Made by a program: the position numbers and the translations under genes
Notes under the pieces: model-generated
The model's input: only the letters and a program-made list of their open reading frames with translations
Database searches by the model: none
What the model was told of the DNA's origin: nothing
Part shown: positions 8,652 to 16,409 of the stretch, piece by piece
How positions within the stretch are numbered: position 1 is the stretch's first letter
Layout of the letters: the number at the start of each line of letters is the position of its first letter
DNA from: an uncultured Acidimicrobiales bacterium
GTDB taxonomy: Bacteria > Actinomycetota > Acidimicrobiia > Acidimicrobiales > SHLQ01
Direction: 5' to 3'
Assembly (NCBI GenBank): GCA_938015295.1
Contig: CALLQB010000035.1
Span: 1 to 64,000 of the forward strand
Length of the DNA: 64,000 nt

Positions 8652-8706
8652 CCAAAGGGGTCAGGCACTTAAAGTGCCTGACCCCATAAGTGCCTGACCC
8701 CTTTGG
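8652..8706. repeat. REP-like palindromic element, copy 1
   Basis: This 55-bp element is bounded by CCAAAGGGG and CCCCTTTGG. It contains one left arm GGGGTCAGGCACTT and two right arms AAGTGCCTGACCCC in tandem. Read on the other strand it has the same order of arms as the copy at 53145-53197. It occupies the short spacer between the sulfatase start and the LLM oxidoreductase start. No transposase lies nearby. Confidence 0.9.
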
Positions 8707-8735
8707 CGAAACATTCGAGATGGTAGACACCGTCA

Positions 8736-9614
8736 ATGGATGTTTCGATGACCCTGCCGACGATGATTCGCCACGGCCGTGCAGACCTGTTGGCCTGGTG
8801 CCGAGCGATCGACGAGGGTGCGTGGGCCAGCCTCGCCGTGCCCGAACGCGTGACGTATCAGTCGCACGACATGATGGTGCAGCTCTCGGCAGCAGCGGCG
8901 GTGACCGAACGCGTCACTCTGGCGACGACCATCATCGTGTTGCCCGCCCACGATCCGGTCGACATCGCCAAGAAGCTTGCCTCGGTTGATGTGCTGAGCG
9001 AAGGTCGGCTGACGGTAGGTGTTGGTGTCGGAGGCCGCGAACATGACTACCGGGCGCTTGGCGCGTCGTACGCGAATCGGTGGGCGACGATGGATCAACA
9101 GGTCGCGACGATGAAGTCGATATGGGCTGGCGAACCGCCCTTTGAGGGAGCCGACCCAGTAGGTCCGGCTCCGCATCGTGCCGGCGGTCCGCAGCTGATG
9201 GCCGGCGTCATGGGACCCAAAGCAACCGCTCGCGCTGCTGCATGGGCTTCGGGGATCGACGGTGCATGGACGATCTTTGGTGATACGTCTGGGCTTGCTG
9301 ACGCTGTTGCCACGGCGCGCACCTGGTGGAAAGAAGCCGGCAACGCCAACCCGCCTCGATTGTCGACCAGCGTCTGGTTCGCTCTCGGCGACAACGCCGA
9401 CACCCGGCTTGGCGACTACGCAGCGAGCTACATGACGATCTTCGGCAACGACATGGCTGACTGGGCCCGCACCGTTGTTTCGACCTCATCGCAAGATGCA
9501 CTTGCCCAAGTCGCGGCCGACTGCGAAGCAGCAGGAATCGACGAGCTGTATCTTGTTCCGACCACCGCAGAGGTGACCGAGCTAGCGCGGGCTGCTTCGG
9601 CTCTTGGCATCTAG
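8736..9614 (+). CDS. LLM-class (F420-type) flavin-dependent oxidoreductase
   Basis: A 292-residue luciferase-like monooxygenase-fold protein. ERVTLATTIIVLPAHDP, VLSEGRLTVGVGVGG and the GPKATARAAAWASGIDGAW stretch follow the TIM-barrel order of the family. LLM proteins in actinobacteria mostly bind F420 rather than FMN, and this window carries fbiC, so F420 use is plausible but unproven. The substrate is unknown. A second ATG four codons downstream is possible. A TAGACA sequence 6 nt before the first ATG is close to, but not exactly, the leaderless -10 pattern seen elsewhere. The 3' neighbour is convergent. Confidence 0.82.
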   Translation: MDVSMTLPTMIRHGRADLLAWCRAIDEGAWASLAVPERVTYQSHDMMVQLSAAAAVTERVTLATTIIVLPAHDPVDIAKKLASVDVLSEGRLTVGVGVGGREHDYRALGASYANRWATMDQQVATMKSIWAGEPPFEGADPVGPAPHRAGGPQLMAGVMGPKATARAAAWASGIDGAWTIFGDTSGLADAVATARTWWKEAGNANPPRLSTSVWFALGDNADTRLGDYAASYMTIFGNDMADWARTVVSTSSQDALAQVAADCEAAGIDELYLVPTTAEVTELARAASALGI

Positions 9615-9626
9615 CGCACCTGCGGG

Positions 9627-9893
9627 TTACCGGCGCCTCGCTGCCCGGGCTTCGGCTTTCGCAGCTTTGCGGACCTGCGAGCGCTCCCACTTTCGCTGCC
9701 GACTGCGACACGCCTTGCGACAGAACTGATGATTGACCGTTCGCATTTCGAACAGTTCGCCGCAACGCCAGTAGGCGCACGAAGTGATCCGCTCGGGATC
9801 GAAGTCGTCGTCGGACGGAAAATCCGCAGGGAGGTCGAAAGGTAAGTCGTCGATACTCCAGTGAACACCCTTTGTAGACTGTTCTGGTGGCAA
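9627..9893 (-). CDS. Small Cys/His zinc-finger-like hypothetical protein
   Basis: About 88 residues. An acidic, proline-containing N-terminus is followed by C-x4-C then H-x3-C-x3-C (TSCAYWRCGELFE..., VNHQFCRKACRSRQRKW), a likely treble-clef or FCS-type zinc site. The end is strongly basic and alanine-rich (KAEARAARRR), suggestive of nucleic-acid binding. I cannot name the family. The frame is open to a TTG at 9938, but that start would overlap the divergent MOSC gene by 52 nt, so the TTG at 9893 is chosen. The start remains uncertain. Confidence 0.55.
   Translation of the reverse strand: MPPEQSTKGVHWSIDDLPFDLPADFPSDDDFDPERITSCAYWRCGELFEMRTVNHQFCRKACRSRQRKWERSQVRKAAKAEARAARRR
9875..9880 (+). 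promoter_or_regulatory. -10 box TAGACT, leaderless geometry
   Basis: TAGACT lies 6 nt before the GTG of the MOSC gene and inside the N-terminal codons of the divergent zinc-finger ORF, so transcription of the two genes should interfere. Confidence 0.5.
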
Positions 9894-10360
9894 AGAGTTC
9901 AGGTCCTGTGGTCGAGAGCATTCACATCGCGCTGGCAAGCCGAATGGAGATGCGCCCTGTCGTCTCTGTCGAGGCCGAGGCAGGTAAGGGCCTTATCGGC
10001 GACCGCTATCACGGCACCAAACATCGGCATGTGACCGTGCAGTCGGCGTCGATGCTTCGCGAAGCTTCCGACAGCTTTGGTTCGGAGATCGCCCCGTCGG
10101 GTACCCGACGCAACATCACGATTTCGAGTGGTGACGTGCCAGCCTCGCCGGGCGACCGGTTCGCGATTGCTGGCGTCGAACTTGAGGTCGTGCGGATCGC
10201 TGCGCCGTGCAAATTGCTGGAGGACACGCTGGGGATCGGGGCCAAGGCGGCGCTTCGGCGTCGAGCCGGCTCGGTGTGTCGTGTGCTGACGTCGGGAACC
10301 ATCGCTATTGGTAATCGGGTCGACCTCACCGCGACGGACGCCGGTTCAGACAACGACTAG
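9887..10360 (+). CDS. MOSC-domain protein
   Basis: 157 residues, a single MOSC domain with the expected opening VVESIHIALAS, then GKGLIGDRYHG, TRRNITISSGDVPASPGDRFAI, and a conserved cysteine in IAAPCKLLE. MOSC domains (as in Moco sulfurase and YiiM/MarC proteins) handle sulfur transfer or bind molybdenum cofactor. This stand-alone form is often linked to Moco or N-hydroxylated base metabolism. A MobA gene is present 48 kb away in this window. The GTG start at 9887 fits a leaderless message. Confidence 0.85.
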   Translation: MAKSSGPVVESIHIALASRMEMRPVVSVEAEAGKGLIGDRYHGTKHRHVTVQSASMLREASDSFGSEIAPSGTRRNITISSGDVPASPGDRFAIAGVELEVVRIAAPCKLLEDTLGIGAKAALRRRAGSVCRVLTSGTIAIGNRVDLTATDAGSDND

Positions 10361-10375
10361 TCCAGCGCGCGCCGG

Positions 10376-10381
10376 TACGGT
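10376..10381 (+). promoter_or_regulatory. -10 box TACGGT, leaderless geometry
   Basis: TACGGT is 7 nt before the GTG at 10389, giving the zinc-ribbon gene its own start despite the short gap after the MOSC stop. Confidence 0.4.
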
Positions 10382-10388
10382 GTAGCCA

Positions 10389-11753
10389 GTGAGCCAGCAA
10401 TGTTCTTCTTGCGCGTCGCCAATCGGGCCCAACGATCAGTTCTGTCCGACATGCGGTCACGACCAGCAGGTCGCGACGCTGCACCTTGATGACGACCATC
10501 TAGCCGCTGGCTCCCAGAGTTCGGGTGGCTCGGTGACGTCGGATAACAGCGGCGTCCGGCGCGTTGTGTTCATCGCTCTTGCGCTGGTGGTCGGGGTGGC
10601 CGGATGGTTCATGCTCTTCGGAGGCGACGAGGCCGTCGACGACGCCGCTCCCAGTGAGGAATCGGGAGAACGTGGCGATACCGGGGAGACCGAGGATGCT
10701 GACTCGCCCAGCGCTATGGCGGCCCTCGAAACCGGTGATGGTTACAACCTCGACGATCTCGCCGGAGTCGACAGCATCGAATTCCCGCTCTTCGCTGACG
10801 CTGATCCGCATCTGATCGTGGCCCGCCGTGGGGCGGAAGTATTGGTTGTCGACGCGCAAAGTGGCGCCGTGCAAACGCTCGATCTTCGCTCCGACGCCAG
10901 CTACAGCAGTGCGGTCGACGCCTACTCGATCGGCGTTGTACTCGAGCGACTTCTGGTCGTGGATTCGGGAATCGTCCGGTCGTTCTCCCTCACCGGTGGG
11001 GCTGACTTCGAGCTCTCGGGAAACGTCGCAGCCTTTGATGTACGCCATGGCCCGCGTGTGGTTGTCGAAAGCGCCCTGTCCGGGCGGCGCGGAAGTGTGT
11101 ACGAAATCCAGGCATTCAGTTCGTACGGCGTGTTTCCGTCCGAATCCGGCATTGTTCCGGTCGAAGCCGAGCTGTTGCCTTTTGGCGAACGAGTCTTCTA
11201 CACCTCTGGTGGAAACATCTATGAACGTCGCGAGGAGCGCAATGGTGATCCGGGTGATACCGACAGCGCCTTGACCGCCGGCTTCACTCTTGTGGCGACC
11301 GGTGCCTTCGTCGGCGCCGGCCACAATCATGTTCTGGTCGATCGCTGCGACGACGCTCTGCTCTGTGAACGAGTACTCGTCGCCGCCGATGGCGCCGAAA
11401 CCGTGGCACCGCTCCCCTCTGGCCAGATCAGACCGAAGCCGCTTTTCCGCCTTTCGCCCGATGGCGCCTGGGCGGTGGCGACCTCGGGAGCGCTTCGTCT
11501 GTTGGGAACGGCAGAAGGTGTCGAACTCTTGCCGCACGATATCGGCGCAACGATGACCACCACATCGTTCTCCTGGACCGCCGACTCGAGCTACATGGTT
11601 GCTGCGGTCGATGGCGGCCTAGTGGTCTTTGACCTGTCGGCGAGGTCGGCATCGCTGCTCTCACTCGACGAGGTTGCCGCCGGCGGTAGAACCTTCGACG
11701 AAGTCTTGGTGGTGCCAACCCCTCCCGGTTGGGAAACTACTGGTTCACGCTGA
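10389..11753 (+). CDS. Zinc-ribbon membrane protein with extracellular beta-propeller-like region
   Basis: A 454-residue protein. An N-terminal zinc ribbon (CSSCASPIGPNDQFCPTCG, residues 5-23) lies on the cytoplasmic side. One membrane helix follows (about 57-75, VVFIALALVVGVAGWFML), then an acidic linker (80-115) and about 340 residues of beta-rich sequence with repeated hydrophobic strands (LIVARRGAEVLVVDAQSG, SWTADSSYMVAAVDGGLVVFDLS). The second half resembles WD/TolB-like propeller repeats in composition, but no family is certain. The topology resembles a sensor that couples an external domain to an internal zinc ribbon. Its 3' end overlaps the convergent membrane gene by 17 nt. Confidence 0.7.
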   Translation: MSQQCSSCASPIGPNDQFCPTCGHDQQVATLHLDDDHLAAGSQSSGGSVTSDNSGVRRVVFIALALVVGVAGWFMLFGGDEAVDDAAPSEESGERGDTGETEDADSPSAMAALETGDGYNLDDLAGVDSIEFPLFADADPHLIVARRGAEVLVVDAQSGAVQTLDLRSDASYSSAVDAYSIGVVLERLLVVDSGIVRSFSLTGGADFELSGNVAAFDVRHGPRVVVESALSGRRGSVYEIQAFSSYGVFPSESGIVPVEAELLPFGERVFYTSGGNIYERREERNGDPGDTDSALTAGFTLVATGAFVGAGHNHVLVDRCDDALLCERVLVAADGAETVAPLPSGQIRPKPLFRLSPDGAWAVATSGALRLLGTAEGVELLPHDIGATMTTTSFSWTADSSYMVAAVDGGLVVFDLSARSASLLSLDEVAAGGRTFDEVLVVPTPPGWETTGSR

Positions 11754-13998
11754 ACGGGACTTCATGCCATGTCGGAACATCGGCAGCGCTGGCATCTCCC
11801 GACATGCGCAACACGTAGCTGCCCGGCGAAAGACCGTCGAAGCTGAAGCTGAAGTTGCCCCAAACCGTCCAGTTCGCCAGGATGAGATACGTGCCGCCCG
11901 CCGGCGATGCCGCCGTTGATCCGCCGCTCCACTGGGTGTCGGACACCAGATTGCCGTTGGCGTCTCGGAGCTCGATCGACATCTGCGCCTCGAACGGCCG
12001 CGCAAACCCGTTGACGGTTGCTTGACCGCTGATGGTCGGACCATTCGCGTCCTCGCTGTAGCCGACGATGTCACGAACGATCACGCCAGCTTGATCGGCA
12101 AGCGGCACCGGCAATGCATTCGGGACGGGTGATGTCGTCACATAGTCGACGATGAGCGTTGCCGAGTCCGGGTCAAAGTAGGCGGACGCGCCGTGGGGAC
12201 CGCTCAGGATTTCGACAAAGAGTGCATTGCCGATGCCACCTGAAACCAACGCCGTTCCCTCACGAAGATGGTCGAAGTCGGCCTGCTCGATGGTCGACGG
12301 AAGTTCGACCAGGACACTGCGTCCGTCGGTCGCACTCCGCACCACGATGCCGGCGGGTAGCGAAGCGGCGAGCGGGCCAGGGTTGTCGAAGTCGAACCCG
12401 CTACCGAGCTTGACAATGGTGCGGATACACGCTCCGTCGGCAATCTGATCGAGCTCTTTGACGTAGTTGGCGTCCGATGCTGGCGACCCCACAGACGTCT
12501 GGGGCACAAGTCCGTTGGCCGGATCTGCCCCTCCTACCTGACAAGGCAGTTGGTCGAAATCGAATGCGAGTGGTTGGGACGGTTGCAGTTCGAGGAATGA
12601 AGCGTTCACCCAGCCGGCTCCGACGTCGCTTAGCGCGAGCTCGAACCATTCGTCGCCGTTCGGAAGGCGGGCTGCATTTCCGGTGGTGGTCACGACGCTG
12701 CCGGGTGCGAGTTCGCCTTGTACCTGGCTGCTCACGCCTGGGCCGTTTCGAACGTTCAACGTGTCGTCGGGGTCAACGTTCACGACCCGGTAGTTGGTGC
12801 TGTCGATGACAAATGGCGCATACGTTGGCGATTGCGTGGCGGGAAGCTCAACGGTTGACCTCAGCGGTCGAACCGAGGTCATCGCCGCAGGTGTGCCCTC
12901 GACGGGGAGGTTCTCGCCGGTGATGAGGTTGACGAGTACTGCCATGCTGTTCTGGGTGTTGTTGAGCACGACTGCCCAGTCGCCCCAGATGTCGACAGTG
13001 CCGCTCCAGTCGATCGTTGGCATCGAGATGTCGTCGCCCGGAGTGTGCAGCGAATCGCCGTCTAACCAAACCGACTGTCCGTCGTGTGTCAGGTCGGCGG
13101 CGCGAATCAGATCTTCGTTCGCCGCTGTTCCTCCGCCCTCCGGCATACAGACTTCGGCGGTCGCGACCAGTGAGCCAGTGGTCGCGTTGTAGTCGCGAAC
13201 GGCGGTGCAGGGTCCATCGGTTCCGGCGAGTGCCACCAGGGTATTCGAGCCGGTCTGGCCACCGACGCCGCCGTTGGTGGCTGCGTATTCACCGCCGCCG
13301 ACGCGGGTGATCTGGGTGATGGCATCGGTGCCGAGCTGAATTTTGTAGAGAAACTGGTCGGCATCGGAGGCAGTCGCTGCGTCGCGCGAGCCGTCGACGA
13401 AGAACACGGTGGTCGCCGCGTTGTCGGCATCGACTTCAACTTCGATCAAGTTGATTCTCACCGAGTTCTCGACGATCAAGGTCGCACTGTTCGACCCTGC
13501 TGGTCGGTGCCAAATACCGTCAACGGTCTCGAAGACCAGGCCGCCGGCATCGTCGATGGCATCGGTGATGCCATCCATGCCCATCTCGAATACCTCTGGC
13601 CCAACCTGGACCGTCGAACCGCCGGTGGTGATGATGACCTGTGGCGCTTCGCTAGCCACCGGGTCGCCCACGATCGTTGACGCCGGGACCTCTGTGGCGA
13701 TCTCGGTAGGAAGGGTGCTCGGCACTGTGACGTCGGCGGGAACGCTGGTCGGCACCTGCGTCACGGGCGACTCGTCAGCGACACGGGTGTCGAAGCCATC
13801 GTCGTCAGAGCCGGTCAGCGCTGCGCCGACTCCGCCGACCACGAGCATCGCCGCAACGGCAGCACCGCCAAGGCGCGCAGCGCGTCGGCCGGGAGAATTA
13901 TGGGTATGCACCCCAGCAAGACCGGTTTCAACATCGATGGTCTGTGCGGCGGCCGAGCGCTCGGTGAACGCGCGCTTAAGGGGATCGTGATTAGTCAT
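11737..13998 (-). CDS. Membrane-anchored SH3b and Gmad2-like protein, putative sigma-factor partner
   Basis: A 753-residue protein. It has a short cytoplasmic tail (1-40), one membrane helix (about 41-60, AARLGGAAVAAMLVVGGVG), a Thr/Pro/Val-rich linker, a long beta-rich ectodomain, a bacterial SH3 domain (DDTLNVRNGPG through AGWVNASFLE, about residues 455-520), and a C-terminal immunoglobulin-like domain resembling Gmad2 (GFARPFEAQMSIELRDANG, end region). The ATG overlaps the sigma-factor stop by 4 nt, the usual place for an anti-sigma factor. No HxxxCxxC zinc anti-sigma motif is visible in the tail. An envelope-sensing anti-sigma role is inference. The frame is open upstream inside the sigma gene, but that extension is not plausible. 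Confidence 0.75.
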   Translation of the reverse strand: MTNHDPLKRAFTERSAAAQTIDVETGLAGVHTHNSPGRRAARLGGAAVAAMLVVGGVGAALTGSDDDGFDTRVADESPVTQVPTSVPADVTVPSTLPTEIATEVPASTIVGDPVASEAPQVIITTGGSTVQVGPEVFEMGMDGITDAIDDAGGLVFETVDGIWHRPAGSNSATLIVENSVRINLIEVEVDADNAATTVFFVDGSRDAATASDADQFLYKIQLGTDAITQITRVGGGEYAATNGGVGGQTGSNTLVALAGTDGPCTAVRDYNATTGSLVATAEVCMPEGGGTAANEDLIRAADLTHDGQSVWLDGDSLHTPGDDISMPTIDWSGTVDIWGDWAVVLNNTQNSMAVLVNLITGENLPVEGTPAAMTSVRPLRSTVELPATQSPTYAPFVIDSTNYRVVNVDPDDTLNVRNGPGVSSQVQGELAPGSVVTTTGNAARLPNGDEWFELALSDVGAGWVNASFLELQPSQPLAFDFDQLPCQVGGADPANGLVPQTSVGSPASDANYVKELDQIADGACIRTIVKLGSGFDFDNPGPLAASLPAGIVVRSATDGRSVLVELPSTIEQADFDHLREGTALVSGGIGNALFVEILSGPHGASAYFDPDSATLIVDYVTTSPVPNALPVPLADQAGVIVRDIVGYSEDANGPTISGQATVNGFARPFEAQMSIELRDANGNLVSDTQWSGGSTAASPAGGTYLILANWTVWGNFSFSFDGLSPGSYVLRMSGDASAADVPTWHEVPFSVNQ

Positions 13999-14531
13999 GA
14001 GGGGCTCCCATCGGTGCCGAGCGTTTCGGCGAGGCGTGTTCGGGCTTTGTGAAGGTGGACCTTTGCGGTTGCTGGAGAACACTCGAGGATCTCGGCGATG
14101 TCCTTGACCGGCCGATCCTCGAGATAGTGCAGCGCGATGGCTGCGCGTTGTTGCGGTGGGAGCTGGGCCACCGCAGCCCAAACCGGTTCGTGTTCGGCAG
14201 ACGTGAGCGACATCACCACCTTTGTTGCGCTTCGTAGCTTTAGCTTCGCCTTCACCTCTGATGCCCGCTTTCGGGCTGATGATGTCGCAAGGTTGATCGT
14301 GACGCGCCGTACCCAGGTTCCGGGGTTGTCGTAGTTGGAGATCTTTGGCCAATGGCGATGCGCTCGGATGAGTGCGTCTTGCGCAAGGTCCTCTGCAACA
14401 CCGGGAGGCGCTCCGACGCTTGCCGCCAAGGCAACCATGGCCGGAAACTCAAGGCGATAGAAATCGTCGTAGTTCGGCAACACCTGAACCGTCGTGTTGT
14501 CCGGTATCGCAGGACGATCCGCCATGGACAT
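13995..14531 (-). CDS. ECF-family RNA polymerase sigma factor
   Basis: A 178-residue sigma factor. Region 2 covers about residues 20-90 (EDLAQDALIRAHRHWP, then DNPGTWVRRVTINLA) and region 4 about 120-172 (LPPQQRAAIALHYLEDRPVK, ILECSPATAKVHLHKAR). It belongs to the SigE-like group of extracytoplasmic-function sigma factors. The ATG at 14531 is preceded by AGGAG at ideal spacing, which settles the start against the long open upstream frame. It is translationally coupled to the 753-residue membrane protein downstream, so the pair probably form a signalling unit. Confidence 0.92.
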   Translation of the reverse strand: MSMADRPAIPDNTTVQVLPNYDDFYRLEFPAMVALAASVGAPPGVAEDLAQDALIRAHRHWPKISNYDNPGTWVRRVTINLATSSARKRASEVKAKLKLRSATKVVMSLTSAEHEPVWAAVAQLPPQQRAAIALHYLEDRPVKDIAEILECSPATAKVHLHKARTRLAETLGTDGSPS

Positions 14532-14612
14532 GGTTGCTCCTGAAGTTTGGGTAGGCGCCTTCATCGTTCTCACATGTGTCACACGCACGGTGAGTCGAAA
14601 AGGTTTACTCCC

Positions 14613-14630
14613 TTCGGAAAATGTCCCGAA
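14613..14630 (-). promoter_or_regulatory. Inverted repeat and ECF-like promoter elements upstream of the sigma gene
   Basis: TTCGG (14613-14617) pairs with CCGAA (14626-14630). Just upstream on the minus strand is GGTAACACTTT, which carries the AAC core typical of -35 elements read by ECF sigma factors. Autoregulation is a reasonable guess, but the -10 element is not clear. Confidence 0.3.
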
Positions 14631-14686
14631 AGTGTTACCGCACCGGGCGACGGCGCAGATGGAGCGCCGTGTGTCCGCGCCGAACG

Positions 14687-14995
14687 CTACCCAGCGAAAT
14701 ACCCGGCCACATTCACCACAACGGTGAGAACAAGCGAAATCGCTAGCATTGCTTTCCAGGGAAAGAACACCTTGATACTGCGGCCCCCGCCCAGGCCGTT
14801 TCGACGGGACTGTTCTTGATCTGGTGACTTTGGGACTCGAGTTGCAGTCTCGCGTTGCTCGAAGGTCTCGCGAACCTGTTCGTGGATCCGCTGTTCGGCT
14901 CGCTGTGTCGCCGAAGGGAAAAGACGGGGCAGTACGTTGAGAAGCACGGTAAGCACCGCTGAGGCGATGAGTGACTGCACGATAAAGGCCTGCAT
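14687..14995 (-). CDS. Small membrane protein with two helices
   Basis: A 102-residue protein with a membrane helix at each end (about 5-24, VQSLIASAVLTVLLNVLP, and 80-100, AMLAISLVLTVVVNVAGYF) and a charged, glutamine- and arginine-rich central segment that could form a short coiled coil. No family recognised. A TAGAAT box 8 nt upstream of the ATG supports the start. It lies upstream of the ECF sigma gene on the same strand, 150 nt away, and may be cotranscribed. Confidence 0.6.
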   Translation of the reverse strand: MQAFIVQSLIASAVLTVLLNVLPRLFPSATQRAEQRIHEQVRETFEQRETATRVPKSPDQEQSRRNGLGGGRSIKVFFPWKAMLAISLVLTVVVNVAGYFAG

Positions 14996-15003
14996 AGAAC
15001 GGC

Positions 15004-15009
15004 ATTCTA
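15004..15009 (-). promoter_or_regulatory. -10 box TAGAAT, leaderless geometry
   Basis: TAGAAT is 8 nt before the ATG of the two-helix membrane protein gene. Confidence 0.45.
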
Positions 15010-15063
15010 GTCGGTGTCGCTGTTTGCGAAGGGCCGGACGTGTGCCACATGCCCGTGAGGCGG

Positions 15064-15069
15064 TAGCGT
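15064..15069 (+). promoter_or_regulatory. -10 box TAGCGT, leaderless geometry
   Basis: TAGCGT is 8 nt before the ATG of the RGG-protein gene. Together with 15004-15009 it makes a compact divergent promoter pair about 55 bp apart. Confidence 0.45.
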
Positions 15070-15077
15070 AAGCAACT

Positions 15078-16325
15078 ATGTCTCACCGGCTCGATGTTGA
15101 ATTGACGAGTACCCGCGACGACGGCACATGGACGTGGCGTGCCGCGGGAGCCAAACTTCCAAAGGGATCCCTCGACGGATCACTCCTTTACGACGGAGCG
15201 AAGGTCGGTGATGTGTGCAAGGTCGAAGCCGAAACGATGATCGACGGCACCGAAATCATCGCCGTACTTCCGCCAAAGACCAAGCAACGCAAAGAGCCTG
15301 AGCTCGTGCAAATTCTTGGCTCGGGCCGTCCACAAGAGTTGGTGACCACGCAGTTGGCGCCAAAGGGCGGTGGCAGACGCAATGATCGCGGCGATCGTAA
15401 AGGCGGCGGACGTGGCGACCGTCCGCGTGGCGACCGCAAAGGCAACGACCGCAAAGGCGGCCGCGGCGGCGGGGGCCAGCGAGATGCGAACGATGGCGGC
15501 CAGCGCAATCGCTCCGATCGCTCGCGACCCCGCAACGACGCTCCGTCGAAGCCCAAGGCAAAACGGCTCAAGCCGCGCCGAGTGCATCGCGATGCGGCCA
15601 TCAAAGCGCTCGATCCACTTTCGCAGCCGCTTGGTCGCGAACTCCTGCGCGACGGTATTCCTGGCGTTCGCGCTATCGCCGATAAGCAGATCGCTGCGGC
15701 TACCGCAGCCGAGACGCCCAAGATCCGTACCGATGCGTTGCTCGCCCATGCCGAGAAACTGCTTCCGGCGCTTAAGGGCGCTGAATGGCTCGACCGAGCG
15801 GAAGCCGCCAAAGCCGGTGTCGACAACATCGACCTTCGCGACCTGCGTTCGGTGGTTGCCGCTGGCAGCACCCATGCCAAAGGTGCCGAAGCGAAGGCTC
15901 TCGCTACAGAACTTGGCGAGGCGGTCACCGCCCGGGTCGATGCCGAGCATCGAGCGTGGCTTGCCGAACTTTCTCAGACACTCGACGAGGGCCGCACGGT
16001 TCGTGCACTGCGGCTTTCCTCGCGTCCGCCCAAAGCCGGAGCCCCTATCCCGGCCGATATCGCGCAGAAGCTCACCGACCAGTCGAACGAGTCGCTTACC
16101 AGCGACACCGGGCAAGACCGATTCGCCACTGTTCTTGACGCTGTAGCCTTCTCCCCCGTCCATACGCAGGTGAGGCCCGCATCGTTGCCGGAGAAGCCCG
16201 GAGACGAGCTGCTGGGCGCTGTGAGGCGTTTGTCGATGCGGATCCCAGACATCGCCAAGATGTTCGGTATCGAGCCGACACCGCCGCCGAAACGCAACAG
16301 GTCGCGTTCGGGTTCACGCCGTTAG
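15078..16325 (+). CDS. RGG-rich predicted RNA-binding protein
   Basis: A 415-residue protein in three parts. Residues 1-95 are a small beta-rich domain (TWTWRAAGAKLPKGSLDGS, GDVCKVEAE) that looks OB-fold- or S1-like. Residues 95-175 are a low-complexity Arg/Gly/Asp/Asn tract with many RGD and RKGG repeats, followed by a lysine-arginine patch (KPKAKRLKPRRVHRD). Residues 175-400 are mostly helical and end in a basic tail (KRNRSRSGSRR). RGG tracts usually bind RNA or drive condensation. No named family is recognised, and the order of parts suggests an RNA-associated or ribosome-associated role. Confidence 0.65.
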   Translation: MSHRLDVELTSTRDDGTWTWRAAGAKLPKGSLDGSLLYDGAKVGDVCKVEAETMIDGTEIIAVLPPKTKQRKEPELVQILGSGRPQELVTTQLAPKGGGRRNDRGDRKGGGRGDRPRGDRKGNDRKGGRGGGGQRDANDGGQRNRSDRSRPRNDAPSKPKAKRLKPRRVHRDAAIKALDPLSQPLGRELLRDGIPGVRAIADKQIAAATAAETPKIRTDALLAHAEKLLPALKGAEWLDRAEAAKAGVDNIDLRDLRSVVAAGSTHAKGAEAKALATELGEAVTARVDAEHRAWLAELSQTLDEGRTVRALRLSSRPPKAGAPIPADIAQKLTDQSNESLTSDTGQDRFATVLDAVAFSPVHTQVRPASLPEKPGDELLGAVRRLSMRIPDIAKMFGIEPTPPPKRNRSRSGSRR

Positions 16326-16341
16326 CCGGTTTCTGCTCACT

Positions 16342-16409
16342 TTGTCGGCTGGGTCACCTTGTCGGCTGGGTCAACTTGTCGGCTGGGTCAGTTTGTTGGC
16401 TCGGTCAGC
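16342..16409. repeat. 17-bp tandem repeat, four units
   Basis: Four adjacent 17-nt units (TTGTCGGCTGGGTCACC and variants ending AAC, AGT and the diverged last unit TTGTTGGCTCGGTCAGC). The last two units and part of the second lie inside the 3' end of the carbinolamine dehydratase gene and encode its final residues. Confidence 0.9.

Noticed and set aside
8652-8706. The REP-like elements as ordinary terminators only
   Set aside because: No T-tract follows copy 1, and both copies share an extra third arm and flanks, which a terminator would not need. Hairpin termination after fbiC may still occur as a side effect.
10500-11537. Minus-strand ORF of 345 codons opposite the zinc-ribbon membrane protein
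   Set aside because: No recognisable fold, and the plus frame has a membrane helix and zinc ribbon at the expected places.
13998-14352. N-terminal extension of the 753-residue membrane protein into the sigma gene
   Set aside because: The ATGA overlap and the membrane-tail start at 13998 are far more plausible than 118 extra codons overlapping sigma region 4.
15180-16163. Minus-strand ORF of 327 codons opposite the RGG protein
   Set aside because: Mirror of the low-complexity tract; no motif, and the plus gene has a -10 box and start.
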